Part shown: positions 54,126-62,824 of the stretch, piece by piece
Numbering within the stretch: the stretch's first letter is position 1
How the letters are laid out: the number at the start of each line of letters is the position of its first letter
Assembly (NCBI RefSeq): GCF_900156725.1
Contig: NZ_FTOI01000009.1
Location: forward strand, 62,001-126,000
Length of the DNA stretch: 64,000 bases
Direction of reading: 5' to 3'
From: Kaistella chaponensis
GTDB taxonomy: Bacteria > Bacteroidota > Bacteroidia > Flavobacteriales > Weeksellaceae
Translations under genes and position numbers: made by a program
The notes under the pieces: model-generated
The model's database searches: none
The model's input: the letters and a program-made list of their open reading frames with translations, nothing else
What the model was told of the DNA's origin: nothing

Positions 54126-54141
54126 ATCAAATATTTGTTTT

Positions 54142-54149
54142 CAAAGATA
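54142..54149 (-). promoter_or_regulatory. -7 box of the acyl-CoA dehydrogenase gene
   Basis: TATCTTTG on the minus strand matches TAnnTTTG. Confidence 0.6.
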
Positions 54150-54316
54150 ATTAAAATGCTCTAGTTTGAAAATATTTTTTTCACAAAGAAGTTATGCTCT
54201 GATTGCATCAATTTGCTAATCATCTGTTTGAAATTGTAAAGTGAACAAAAATTTATGACGAAAAACACGTTTTGGAGTACTTAATTATTTACTTTAGCAC
54301 TCCAAAATTATTTACA

Positions 54317-56188
54317 ATGAAAAGAATTTTATTTTTCTGTTTCTTAGTGCCATTTATAGGATTTTCTCAAATTCCAACGGGTTATTATGATGGTACTTCT
54401 GCGTTAACAGGCTACTCTCTGAAATCAAAATTGCACTATATCATTTCTAAAAATACAATCAGTTGGCATTACAGTGACTTGCAAAATTTTTATAATCAGA
54501 CCGATATTGATAAATATTATGATTATGATGCATCAAACACTACTTTTTTATTAGATATGTATTCTAATAATCCAACGGGAACTACGGCTTATCATTATAC
54601 CAATGCACAGATTATAGGTTCTGCGAATGCGGAAGGATTGGGTTGGAATAGAGAACACATGATGCCGCAAAGTACTTTTAATAGTAATTATCCGATGTAT
54701 TCTGATTTGTTTTTTGTAATTCCGACCGATGCCAGAATTAATCAGTTACGAAGTAATTATCCATACGGAATGTCGGGAACCACCAATTACTGGTTATTTA
54801 CAAACGGTTCTAAAATTAATAAGAATGGTACACCAAATTCTGGTTACACAGGAAGAGTTTATGAGCCTGTCAATGAATTTAAAGGTGACATCGCCAGAAG
54901 TTTATTATACTTTGCCGTTCGATATGAAGGTAAACTCAACTCTTTTAATTTTTATAATGGAACTTCGGCTGCAAATGATACGAGTCCTTTAGACGGTACC
55001 GAAGAAAAAGCTTTTGAAGACTGGTATATCGCGATGTTGCAGCAATGGAATACTCAGGATCCTGTTTCCCAAAGAGAAATTGATAGAAATAATGCCGTTT
55101 TCAATATTCAAAAAAACAGAAATCCTTTTATTGATCATCCGGAATGGGTCAATTTGATTTGGTCCCAATCGCCGGTTACTAGTGCGCCGCAAGTTGCTTC
55201 AAATTTAGTAAGTTCGAAGACCAGCGCTTATTTTGTTAATTTAACCTGGACTCCTTCGGTAGATTCAAATGTGATTGGATACAAGATTTATCAAAACGGA
55301 ATTTTTGTAGATTATAGTAAAACCAACTCTATTGTAATTGATCATCTTACGCCATCAACAACTTATAATTATACCGTAAAAGCTTACAACAATAATTATA
55401 TGGAATCTGCTGATAGTAATTTGTTATCAGTGACTACTTTAAATTCTGATATTTTCGCGTCGGATTTAATGATTACAAAATATCTGGAAGGATCAAGCGA
55501 TAACAAAGCACTTGAAATTACCAATAAAACAGGTCATCCTGTGAATTTGAATAAATACCGCCTAAATATTCAGTATTACAGTGGTACCAATTACTATTTT
55601 CCTGCACCTTTTGAACTCGATGGAACGGTCGGAAATAATGAAACCTTCGTCGTCTTAAATCCAAAGTCTAATTTTTCATGTATAACTCCTGATCAAGCAC
55701 GATTTGTCACAGACGCGCCGCAAATTACTTATGACGGAAGTAATTATGTTGAACTTAAATACCTTAATACAACAGTAGAAAGCATTGGAACAACAGGAGT
55801 TAATAATTTCTCAATTTTAGGAAATGTTTCGTTGTATAGACTACCTTCCGTTCTTCAGCCAACGAAGACTTTTGATTTGTCAGAATGGAAAGCATTCCCA
55901 TCTAATTACTGCCAAAATGTAGGCGTTTTGGGTGTTTCAAACGGTAATACGCAAACAGAAAATGCATTCTCAATATATCCGAATCCTGTTGTAGGAAATA
56001 CTTTAGTGGTAAATGGGTCGCAACTAGAAAGCATTCAAAATGTTTCGGTGATTGATCTTGCGGGAAAACTGATTTTGCAAGAAATTCTACCCTTTAAAAA
56101 TAAAAATACAATCGATGTTCATCTGTTAAAAACTGGAGTTTATATTCTTCAGCTTGATGGTCAAACCGTGAAGTTTATTAAAAAATAA
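54317..56188 (+). CDS. Secreted endonuclease I family protein with FN3, lamin-tail-like and T9SS domains
   Basis: 623 residues from the ATG at 54317 (MKRILFFCFLVPFIGFSQ is a proper signal peptide; the longer in-frame start at 54272 is not). The nuclease domain (about 20-280) has the endonuclease I catalytic histidine H114 in WNREHMMPQSTF. A fibronectin III domain follows (about 290-380), a lamin-tail-like domain (about 385-540, MITKYLEGSSDNKALEITN) and a T9SS sorting domain (YPNPVVGNTLVV ... TVKFIKK). It probably degrades extracellular DNA for nutrition or biofilm turnover. Confidence 0.9.
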   Translation: MKRILFFCFLVPFIGFSQIPTGYYDGTSALTGYSLKSKLHYIISKNTISWHYSDLQNFYNQTDIDKYYDYDASNTTFLLDMYSNNPTGTTAYHYTNAQIIGSANAEGLGWNREHMMPQSTFNSNYPMYSDLFFVIPTDARINQLRSNYPYGMSGTTNYWLFTNGSKINKNGTPNSGYTGRVYEPVNEFKGDIARSLLYFAVRYEGKLNSFNFYNGTSAANDTSPLDGTEEKAFEDWYIAMLQQWNTQDPVSQREIDRNNAVFNIQKNRNPFIDHPEWVNLIWSQSPVTSAPQVASNLVSSKTSAYFVNLTWTPSVDSNVIGYKIYQNGIFVDYSKTNSIVIDHLTPSTTYNYTVKAYNNNYMESADSNLLSVTTLNSDIFASDLMITKYLEGSSDNKALEITNKTGHPVNLNKYRLNIQYYSGTNYYFPAPFELDGTVGNNETFVVLNPKSNFSCITPDQARFVTDAPQITYDGSNYVELKYLNTTVESIGTTGVNNFSILGNVSLYRLPSVLQPTKTFDLSEWKAFPSNYCQNVGVLGVSNGNTQTENAFSIYPNPVVGNTLVVNGSQLESIQNVSVIDLAGKLILQEILPFKNKNTIDVHLLKTGVYILQLDGQTVKFIKK

Positions 56189-56209
56189 TTCAACATTTGT
56201 AGGATTCAT

Positions 56210-56245
56210 AATCTCATCAATTCATTTTGGTGAGATTTTTTTTTA
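56210..56245 (+). terminator. Terminator of the endonuclease gene
   Basis: AATCTCATCA and TGGTGAGATT pair (one mismatch) around a 10-nt loop and are followed by T residues. Confidence 0.75.
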
Positions 56246-56252
56246 ATGAAAC

Positions 56253-57659
56253 TTAATCCTGAACCAAGTACAATTTCATCCTCGATTCGTATTCTGGTTT
56301 TAGTTTGAGGAACTTCCACATTTTTTTATCGCTCTTTTCTGTCAACCGAAAGTAGATGATTTTATCTGCCGAATATTTAAAATAGGGGTGATTTTTTAAC
56401 CATTCTTCGGGCGCATCTGATAATTTGTATTTTACAATGTTCGATTGGTCGAGTTTTGAAATGGTAATTAATTGCTGTGCAAGATCTTTATCGATTTCAT
56501 AGGTCTCGATTATCTGTTGGGTATTTGCAAATCCACCTAATTTTTTACGGAAACTGAGCATCATAGCAGCGCTTTTTTCATCAAAACCAAACTCGATCAT
56601 TTGCCGAAAAGTAATTTTATTTAAATCAATATTTGAAAAATCGGTTTTGGTTTCTGGAGCAGAAACTTTAGGCTCAGAACTGAAATTGGTCTCCATTTTT
56701 TTTGACGAAATGGTTTTGAAATTGTTGGGATTTAATATAATGTACGGTTTCAACTCTTCCATTTTCTCTGGAGAAATCACGAAACAGTTTGCGATTTCCT
56801 CTATATTTTTAAAACTGCCTTTCAAATTTCTGTTTCGGTAATTCAAAATGACTTGCGCTTGTTTTTCAGAAAACCCCAATTTTCTCCAACCTTCAAAATC
56901 AGTAATATTAGGATCGAAATTCTGATAAATTGCAGGTGGTTTTTCAAAGTTGGTACTTTTGAATTTTGAAGAAGTGGCCTGGTTTTCAGGTGTTTTTTCA
57001 GGGAGCAAAAGATAGGGTTCCATTTTGCGATAGTTTTCATCGGTGATCATGAAACACGCTTTAAATTTTTCTTTGCTTAAAAAACTTCCGCCTAAATAGT
57101 TTTTATATTTTAAAATTGAATTGGCCTGGTTTTCTGTGAATCCCATTTTTACAAAATCATCAATGCTAAAATGGTCAGGATTAAATTTTCCTGGTATTTT
57201 AAGTTCTTTTTTTTGGCGTGTTTTGTAATTGTTGGAATAATTGGTGGAACTTTCATAGCCACCGGAATAATAGCTTTTATTTGGAGAAGAACCCGTTTCA
57301 GGAAGCAAAATATACGCTTCAAGTTCATCGAATTTCTTTGCAGAAATCGCATAACATTTTTTAAGTTGCGCTTTTGAAGTAAAATTTCCGCCCACCACTT
57401 CTTTGTATTTAAAAAGCGTTGCAATTTGTCTTTCTGTAAATCCCAGTTCTTTCCAATCTTCTTCTGTCAAAGCATTTGGATTGAATTTTTTTAAAGGAAT
57501 TTTTTCTGAAATCGTATTTTCTTCAGAGGTAAAAGTAGGAGAGGTTGAGGTTTTTTCTTTGTTGTTAAAATACAGCAAACTTGAAAACAGAATCACCCCA
57601 GAAGTAGCGAATCCTAAAAAATAATTTTTAGCGGCGGAGAATTGGATTTTGAAACTCAT
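56253..57659 (-). CDS. Membrane-anchored protein with four ComEA-like helix-hairpin-helix repeats
   Basis: 468 residues from the ATG at 57659 (MSFKIQFSAAKNYFLGFATS); the longer in-frame start would add 27 residues before the membrane segment and pass the promoter. One N-terminal membrane helix is followed by four repeats of about 75-95 residues. Each reads FNPN/D...LGFTExQAxxILKYK...GGxFxxKxxLxxCFxIxxExxxxLxPYILLPE, the ComEA-type HhH pattern. The C-terminal 70 residues (SNIVKYKLSDAPEEWLKNHP onward) are different. HhH repeats bind DNA without sequence specificity, and ComEA acts in DNA uptake, so a periplasmic DNA-binding role is inferred. The 23-nt repeat array precedes its promoter. Confidence 0.8.
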   Translation of the reverse strand: MSFKIQFSAAKNYFLGFATSGVILFSSLLYFNNKEKTSTSPTFTSEENTISEKIPLKKFNPNALTEEDWKELGFTERQIATLFKYKEVVGGNFTSKAQLKKCYAISAKKFDELEAYILLPETGSSPNKSYYSGGYESSTNYSNNYKTRQKKELKIPGKFNPDHFSIDDFVKMGFTENQANSILKYKNYLGGSFLSKEKFKACFMITDENYRKMEPYLLLPEKTPENQATSSKFKSTNFEKPPAIYQNFDPNITDFEGWRKLGFSEKQAQVILNYRNRNLKGSFKNIEEIANCFVISPEKMEELKPYIILNPNNFKTISSKKMETNFSSEPKVSAPETKTDFSNIDLNKITFRQMIEFGFDEKSAAMMLSFRKKLGGFANTQQIIETYEIDKDLAQQLITISKLDQSNIVKYKLSDAPEEWLKNHPYFKYSADKIIYFRLTEKSDKKMWKFLKLKPEYESRMKLYLVQD

Positions 57660-57674
57660 GACACTATGTTTTTG

Positions 57675-57682
57675 CAAACATA
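57675..57682 (-). promoter_or_regulatory. -7 box downstream of the second 23-nt repeat array
   Basis: TATGTTTG on the minus strand matches TAnnTTTG, 15 nt before the HhH gene start. No TTG occupies the -33 position. Confidence 0.6.
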
Positions 57683-57702
57683 ATATCCTTTTTGAAAAAA
57701 AA

Positions 57703-57793
57703 AGCCGTGAAAAAAACCCTTTTTCGACCGTGAAAATCACCCTTTTTTGACCGTGAAAATCACCTTTTTTTGACCGTGAAAATCACCTTTTTT
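57703..57793 (-). repeat. Array of four 23-nt direct repeats
   Basis: CCGTGA (plus strand) starts at 57705, 57728, 57751 and 57774, an exact 23-nt period. Read on the minus strand each unit is an A-run, then GGTGATTTTCACGG and TC. The unit closest to the -7 box is degenerate (GGGTTTTTTTCACGG). The array reaches the stop codon of the MerR gene. The end of the proximal CAC is 24 nt from the -7 box. Confidence 0.8.
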
Positions 57794-58133
57794 ATTCGGG
57801 TTTTTCTACCAGAGAATCTTTTAGTTTTTGTAATTCTGCTTTTACAAATTCCAGACGGTCAATCATACTCACGGTTTCGGAGATTTTTGAGTTGGTTGTT
57901 AAGGCAATTCGTGCGCCATCCAAAGTATAACCTTTCTCCTTTACTAAATGGTAGATGATTTTCAGATTTTTAATATCTTCTGGCGTGAAATAGCGGTTTC
58001 CTTTCTTGTTTTTTTTGGGCTTAATAATGGGAAATTCTTGTTCCCAATATCGAATCAGTGATGCGTTCACATCAAATGCTTTTGCCACTTCGCCGATGGA
58101 ATAGTAGAGTTTGTCTGGTAAATTTAATTTCAT
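57792..58133 (-). CDS. MerR family transcriptional regulator
   Basis: 113 residues. The N-terminal winged helix reads LYYSIGEVAKAFDVNASLIRYWEQEFPIIKPKKNKKGNRYFTPEDI, the MerR pattern, and a short coiled coil follows (about 80-110). There are no metal-binding cysteines and no effector domain, so it is of the small stand-alone type common in Bacteroidota. A TAAATTTG -7 box lies at 58153-58160. Its stop codon overlaps the outermost 23-nt repeat upstream of the HhH gene; regulation of that gene by it is possible but not shown. Confidence 0.88.
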   Translation of the reverse strand: MKLNLPDKLYYSIGEVAKAFDVNASLIRYWEQEFPIIKPKKNKKGNRYFTPEDIKNLKIIYHLVKEKGYTLDGARIALTTNSKISETVSMIDRLEFVKAELQKLKDSLVEKPE

Positions 58134-58199
58134 TTTAAAAAAGTCACAACTTCAAATTTACATAAAATTCAGAAGGTAGAAAATTTTGTTTTAGTGATT

Positions 58200-59507
58200 T
58201 TAGTAAGCGATTTCAATTTTCAATTTCTTGTTTTTTAATCTTTGATTCTCCAACTTTTTCAAAAGTGCTACTACTTTTTGTCGGTTTACGGCCACATAAG
58301 AAGTGGTATCTTTTACCTCAATGAGACCAATATCGTCTTTTTCTAATTCTCCTTTTTTGATGAGAAAACCTACGATATCAACTTTATTGACCTTGTCTTT
58401 TTTACCGGCACTGATATAAATGGTAAGATACGGCGTTCTTGAAGGCATTTTATAATCCTGTGTCAGTTTTTCTTCGGGCGTATTTTTTTTAATGAAAGGG
58501 AAATTTTCATCTTCAGTCATTATTAGAAAGACGAAACCTTTTGCATTCATTCTTGCAGTTCTTCCGTTTCTGTGGATGAAAGCGTCTTCTTTTGGAGGCA
58601 ATTGATAATGAACAATCGATTCTACTTCGGGAATGTCTAAACCTCTTGAAGCTAAATCGGTCGTAATTAAAATTCGGGAAGAGTCATTTTTAAATTTGAG
58701 TAGGGCACGTTCTCTCTCGTCTTGTTCCATTCCGCCATGAAAAATTTCGCGGGAAATACCTTTTTCTTTTAATAATTCAGAAATACGATCAACTGCATCT
58801 CGGTGATTACAGAAAATCAAAGTTCTTTTATTTCCTATTTTGCACAAAAGTTGAAAAAGCGTTTCTAATTTTCCTTCAGAAGTCGTGATGACTTTTCTTA
58901 ATTGAAAATCGGGCTTTATTTCCAATACTTTCAGGAAATCAACGGTCGCTTCATTATTTAAACCTGTGAATGCTGGAATTTCGGTCATCGCAGTTGCAGA
59001 AGTCAAAATTCTTTGCGAAAGAAGCGGCATTTCACTGATAATTAAACTCATATCATCATGAAAACCAAATTCTAATGATTTATCAAATTCGTCTAAAACT
59101 AAAGTTTTAATCGTAGTTGCATCGAAATTACCATTTTTTAAATGGTACGCAATTCTACCGGGAGTTCCTATTAATAAAGCTGGAGATTCAATTAAATTAT
59201 TGACTTCAATTTTTTTATCGTGACCGCCGTAGCAAACACTCACTTTAAAATCATTTCCCATTGATTTGAAAACTTGCTCAATCTGTAAAGCCAATTCTCT
59301 TGAAGGAACCAAAATCATGGCCTGAATTCCTGAATTTTCTTTTTTAATATTTCTTAGAACCGGAAAGAGAAAAGCAAGTGTTTTTCCTGAACCTGTGGGA
59401 GATAAAAGAAGAAGGTCGTTTTCGTTTTCAGAAGCTTTGTATGCAGATTTCTGCATTTGATTCATGTCTTGAATCTGTAGATTTTTATAAATTGACTGTA
59501 ATTCCAT
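58200..59507 (-). CDS. DbpA-like DEAD-box RNA helicase
   Basis: 435 residues. Q-motif-like IYKNLQIQDMNQMQKSA at the start, motif I SPTGSGKT, Ia PSRELALQIEQV, II as DEFD instead of DEAD, III SAT, and VI HRNGRTARM. The C-terminal 75 residues (PYLTIYISAGKKDKVNKVDIVGFLI ... TSYVAVNRQKV) match the RNA-binding domain of DbpA, which targets 23S rRNA hairpin 92 in 50S assembly. A -7 box ends only 4 nt before the ATG, so the mRNA is likely leaderless. Confidence 0.87.
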   Translation of the reverse strand: MELQSIYKNLQIQDMNQMQKSAYKASENENDLLLLSPTGSGKTLAFLFPVLRNIKKENSGIQAMILVPSRELALQIEQVFKSMGNDFKVSVCYGGHDKKIEVNNLIESPALLIGTPGRIAYHLKNGNFDATTIKTLVLDEFDKSLEFGFHDDMSLIISEMPLLSQRILTSATAMTEIPAFTGLNNEATVDFLKVLEIKPDFQLRKVITTSEGKLETLFQLLCKIGNKRTLIFCNHRDAVDRISELLKEKGISREIFHGGMEQDERERALLKFKNDSSRILITTDLASRGLDIPEVESIVHYQLPPKEDAFIHRNGRTARMNAKGFVFLIMTEDENFPFIKKNTPEEKLTQDYKMPSRTPYLTIYISAGKKDKVNKVDIVGFLIKKGELEKDDIGLIEVKDTTSYVAVNRQKVVALLKKLENQRLKNKKLKIEIAY

Positions 59508-59511
59508 TTTG

Positions 59512-59519
59512 CAAAGTTA
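59512..59519 (-). promoter_or_regulatory. -7 box of the DbpA-like helicase gene
   Basis: TAACTTTG on the minus strand matches TAnnTTTG and ends 4 nt before the start codon. Confidence 0.6.
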
Positions 59520-59737
59520 CGAGAAAGGAGTTGGTTTCTGCTTCATTATCCCTGCAAATCTAAACAAATCCGAATAGTGCTATTTGAAGATAATGTAGTA
59601 ATTGCAAATCTTTGTCGTAAAATCAATAGATAAAATTCAAATAAATTACTTATTATTTATTTTGTTTGTAAATTTATTGAAAATAATTTTTTATCTCACG
59701 GAAGTTTTGTTAAATTTGGAAAACAAAAATTATTATT

Positions 59738-60691
59738 ATGAAAAAAAATCTATTAACTTTAGTGATCCTTGTTGGATCAATGATTAGTGCACAAACGTAT
59801 TCTGGTGGAAATCTGAGTACAGGTGCAACAACAAGTACAAGTGTAGCTGCACCTGCAGGTTACACCTGGAGCGAATTACAAAGCCCGAATACTACTTTGG
59901 GAGCTGGTGGACAAGTAACTGCAACCGCTAATAATAGATTGGCAGATGACTTTGTTGTTCCCGCAGGAGAAAGTTGGGCTATTTCATCTGTAGACGTTTT
60001 TGCATATCAAACAAGTTCAACTGCTTTTCCTATCGATCAACTCAATTTACGAATTTGGAATGGTAGTCCTGCTGCTGCAGGAACATTAGTGTTTGGTAGT
60101 GCCACAACTAATATACTGAATGTTGCAGGTAGTGGAGATTCTTTTATGTATAGAGTAGCTGCATCTGCCGTAGGTACAACCAGACGAATTTGGAAATTGA
60201 AGGCAACTGTAGGGCAATCACTTTTACCAGGAACTTATTATCTAGACTTTCAAGCACATGCGATAAATGATGGGAATGTATTTTTTCCACCTGTTACGAT
60301 TGTAGGATCTCCAGCGCCAAGTGGAGCTAATGCTATCCAAGCAATTTCAGGAACATGGGCGTCATTAATAGATGCAGGTTCTACTGCTGTACAAGCTTTG
60401 CCTTTTATAGTAAACTACGTAGCAACTTCATTGGGAACTTCCTAATCAAGACAATTGGATAGCAGAGTAGTTGTTTATCCAAATCCAACGGTAAATACTT
60501 TTAAATTAAGTTTGCCACCTGAATCCTTAGGAACTAAAACAGAAGTAAGTGTTTATGACCAATCAGGTAAGAAAGTGAAAAACTTTAAAGTTTCTGAGTC
60601 TTACAATGTAAGTGACTTGCCAAAAGGGATTTATTTAATTAAAGTTAATGATGGAAATAATATCAAAGCAACAAAATTGATTAAAAATTAA
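59738..60691 (+). pseudogene. Secreted T9SS protein split by an in-frame stop codon
   Basis: The first 235 codons encode a signal peptide (LVILVGSMISAQ) and a beta-rich passenger of unknown family (DDFVVPAGESWAISSVDVFAY and GTYYLDFQAHAINDG). A TAA at 60443-60445 ends it, but the same frame goes on for 82 codons as SRQLDSRVVVYPNPTVNTF ... IKATKLIKN, a complete T9SS sorting domain. Changing that one codon to sense gives a normal 317-residue cargo protein. Without the sorting domain the passenger would stay in the periplasm. Loss of function, sequencing error or read-through are all possible. A TAAATTTG -7 box (59711-59718) lies 19 nt upstream. Confidence 0.8.
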
Positions 60692-60711
60692 GTTGATTTA
60701 AATGCTTGTAG

Positions 60712-60742
60712 AATGGGTGTTGGTATGAACATCCATTTTTTA
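60712..60742 (+). terminator. Terminator after the split T9SS gene
   Basis: AATGGGTGTT (60712-60721) and AACATCCATT (60728-60737) pair with one G-U and are followed by T residues. Its place after the sorting-domain part supports a single transcription unit across the stop codon. Confidence 0.7.
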
Positions 60743-60785
60743 TGAACATGATCTAAATATATGACGTAGAATTGATAAAAATCTG

Positions 60786-60913
60786 TATCTTTGCACCACT
60801 TTTTGTGGAGGCATTTGGCGCAGTTAAAACATTAACAATTAACATCTTCTCTATTTTTCATCACACCACATTGAGCCAAAATTGAAAAATTTAGAATACA
60901 AATTATTTATTTT
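60786..60913 (+). promoter_or_regulatory. Promoter and long leader of rpsA
   Basis: TATCTTTG (60786-60793) is a good -7 box, which gives a leader of about 110 nt. The leader has a small hairpin CCAC-GTGG (60796-60808) and complementary TTTGGC (60814-60819) and GCCAAA (60875-60880) segments around an A/T-rich middle. It could be a site of S1 autoregulation; this is inference. Confidence 0.45.
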
Positions 60914-62710
60914 ATGTCAGAAACGACAGACAAAGCAGGGGTTCTTTTGAACCAAAACGTAGCTCCAGAACAATTTGATTGGGATTCATTTGAATCAGGT
61001 TTAGATGCTGAAGCTAGAAAAGAGAAAAGCGATTTGGAAGAAATCTATAATGGATCTCTTAACAATCTTCAAGACAATGACGTATTAATTGGTAGAGTTG
61101 TAAGACTTACCGACAAAGAAGCAATTGTTGATATCAACTTCAAATCTGAAGGGGTTATTTCTCTAAACGAATTCCGTTATAACCAAGGACTTGCTGTAGG
61201 CGACGAGGTGGAAGTAATGGTTGACAGAAGAGAAGACAAATCTGGTCAATTGCAATTATCTCACAAAAAAGCAAGAACGCTTAAAGCTTGGGATCGAGTA
61301 AACGAACTTCACGAAACAGGTGAAATCGTAAACGGTTTTGTAAAATCAAGAACCAAAGGTGGTATGATCGTAGATGTTCACGGTATCGAAGCTTTCTTAC
61401 CAGGTTCACAAATCGATGTAAAACCAATCAAAGATTACGATCAATTCGTAGGAAAAACAATGGAATTCAAAGTTGTGAAAATCAACCCAGAATTTAAAAA
61501 CGTTGTAGTTTCTCACAAAGCATTGATTGAAGCAGATCTTGAAGGTCAGAAAAAAGAAATCATTGGTCAATTAGAAAAAGGACAAGTTCTAGAAGGAACT
61601 GTTAAAAATATTACATCTTACGGGGTATTCGTAGATTTAGGTGGTGTTGATGGATTGATCCATATTACAGACCTTTCTTGGAGCCGTGTTAATCATCCAT
61701 CAGAAATCTTGGAAGACGGACAAACTGTAAAAGTGGTAATCCTTGATTTTGATGACGAGAAAACAAGAATCCAATTAGGAATGAAGCAATTAGAAGCTCA
61801 TCCTTGGGATGCACTTTCTGCGGATCTTAAAGTTGGTGATAAAGTAAAAGGAAAAGTAGTAGTTCTAGCTGACTATGGTGCATTCGTTGAGGTTGCTCCA
61901 GGTGTTGAAGGATTAATTCACGTTTCTGAAATGTCTTGGTCTACTCACTTAAGAAGTGCAGGTGATTTCGTAAAAGTTGGTGATGAAGTAGAAGCAGAAA
62001 TCTTAACTTTAGATAGAGAAGATAGAAAAGTTTCTTTAGGAATGAAACAATTAAACCAAGATCCTTGGTCTAATATCGAAGCAAAATATCCAGTAGGTTC
62101 TGAGCACACAGGAACAGTAAGAAACTTTACTAATTTCGGTGTATTCGTAGAACTAGAAGAAGGTATCGATGGATTAATTTACATCTCCGACCTTTCTTGG
62201 ACTAAGAAAATCAAACACCCATCAGAATTCTGTGCAGTTGGTGATAAATTGAAAGTTGTTGTTCTAGAATTAGATACAGCAGCAAGAAGATTATCATTAG
62301 GACACAAACAATTGTTAGAAAATCCTTGGGATAAATTTGAAACTAAATACGCTGAAGGAACTGTACACGCAGGAAAAGCTACAGAAGTATTCGACAAAGG
62401 TGCACAAGTACAGTTTGACGATGCTGAAGTTGAAGCATTCTGTCCATCAAGATTATTAGAGAAGGAAGACGGATCTAAAATCAAAAAAGGAGAAGACGCT
62501 CAGTTCAAAGTAATCGAATTCAACAAAGAATTCAAAAGAGTAGTAGTATCTCATACAGGAATCTTCAGAGATGAAGAAAAGAAAAATGTAAGAGAAAACA
62601 CTAACACTTCATCTTCTAAACCAGCATCATCTTCAAATAATGAAGAGAAATCAACACTTGGTGATTTAGATGTTTTAGCAGAATTGAAAAAGAAAATGGA
62701 AGGGAATTAA
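60914..62710 (+). CDS. rpsA: 30S ribosomal protein S1
   Basis: 598 residues with six S1/OB-fold RNA-binding repeats, beginning near residues 52, 138, 222, 308, 394 and 480 (for example GQVLEGTVKNITSYGVFVDL and GVDGLIHITDLSW). The N-terminal extension (ENFDWDSFESGL-like) and a low-complexity Ser/Asn tail (TNTSSSKPASSSNNEEKS) flank them. S1 unfolds mRNA on the 30S subunit, which matters in a phylum that largely lacks Shine-Dalgarno sequences. It has its own promoter with a long leader and a strong terminator. Confidence 0.95.
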   Translation: MSETTDKAGVLLNQNVAPEQFDWDSFESGLDAEARKEKSDLEEIYNGSLNNLQDNDVLIGRVVRLTDKEAIVDINFKSEGVISLNEFRYNQGLAVGDEVEVMVDRREDKSGQLQLSHKKARTLKAWDRVNELHETGEIVNGFVKSRTKGGMIVDVHGIEAFLPGSQIDVKPIKDYDQFVGKTMEFKVVKINPEFKNVVVSHKALIEADLEGQKKEIIGQLEKGQVLEGTVKNITSYGVFVDLGGVDGLIHITDLSWSRVNHPSEILEDGQTVKVVILDFDDEKTRIQLGMKQLEAHPWDALSADLKVGDKVKGKVVVLADYGAFVEVAPGVEGLIHVSEMSWSTHLRSAGDFVKVGDEVEAEILTLDREDRKVSLGMKQLNQDPWSNIEAKYPVGSEHTGTVRNFTNFGVFVELEEGIDGLIYISDLSWTKKIKHPSEFCAVGDKLKVVVLELDTAARRLSLGHKQLLENPWDKFETKYAEGTVHAGKATEVFDKGAQVQFDDAEVEAFCPSRLLEKEDGSKIKKGEDAQFKVIEFNKEFKRVVVSHTGIFRDEEKKNVRENTNTSSSKPASSSNNEEKSTLGDLDVLAELKKKMEGN

Positions 62711-62733
62711 TCCTGATTTTCAGTCATAAAAAG

Positions 62734-62763
62734 AACGCCTCAATAACATGAGGCGTTTTTTTG
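62734..62763 (+). terminator. Terminator of rpsA
   Basis: AACGCCTCA and TGAGGCGTT form a perfect 9-bp stem with a 6-nt loop and a T-run. Confidence 0.9.
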
Positions 62764-62824
62764 TGTTAAATATTCAAAACATATCGATTTTTTTTATAAA
62801 TTCGGTGCCAGTTAATTAATATAT

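Noticed and set aside
57703..57793. CRISPR-like appearance of the 23-nt repeat arrays
   Set aside because: The repeats are contiguous with no unique spacers, the period is 23 nt, and no cas genes are nearby.
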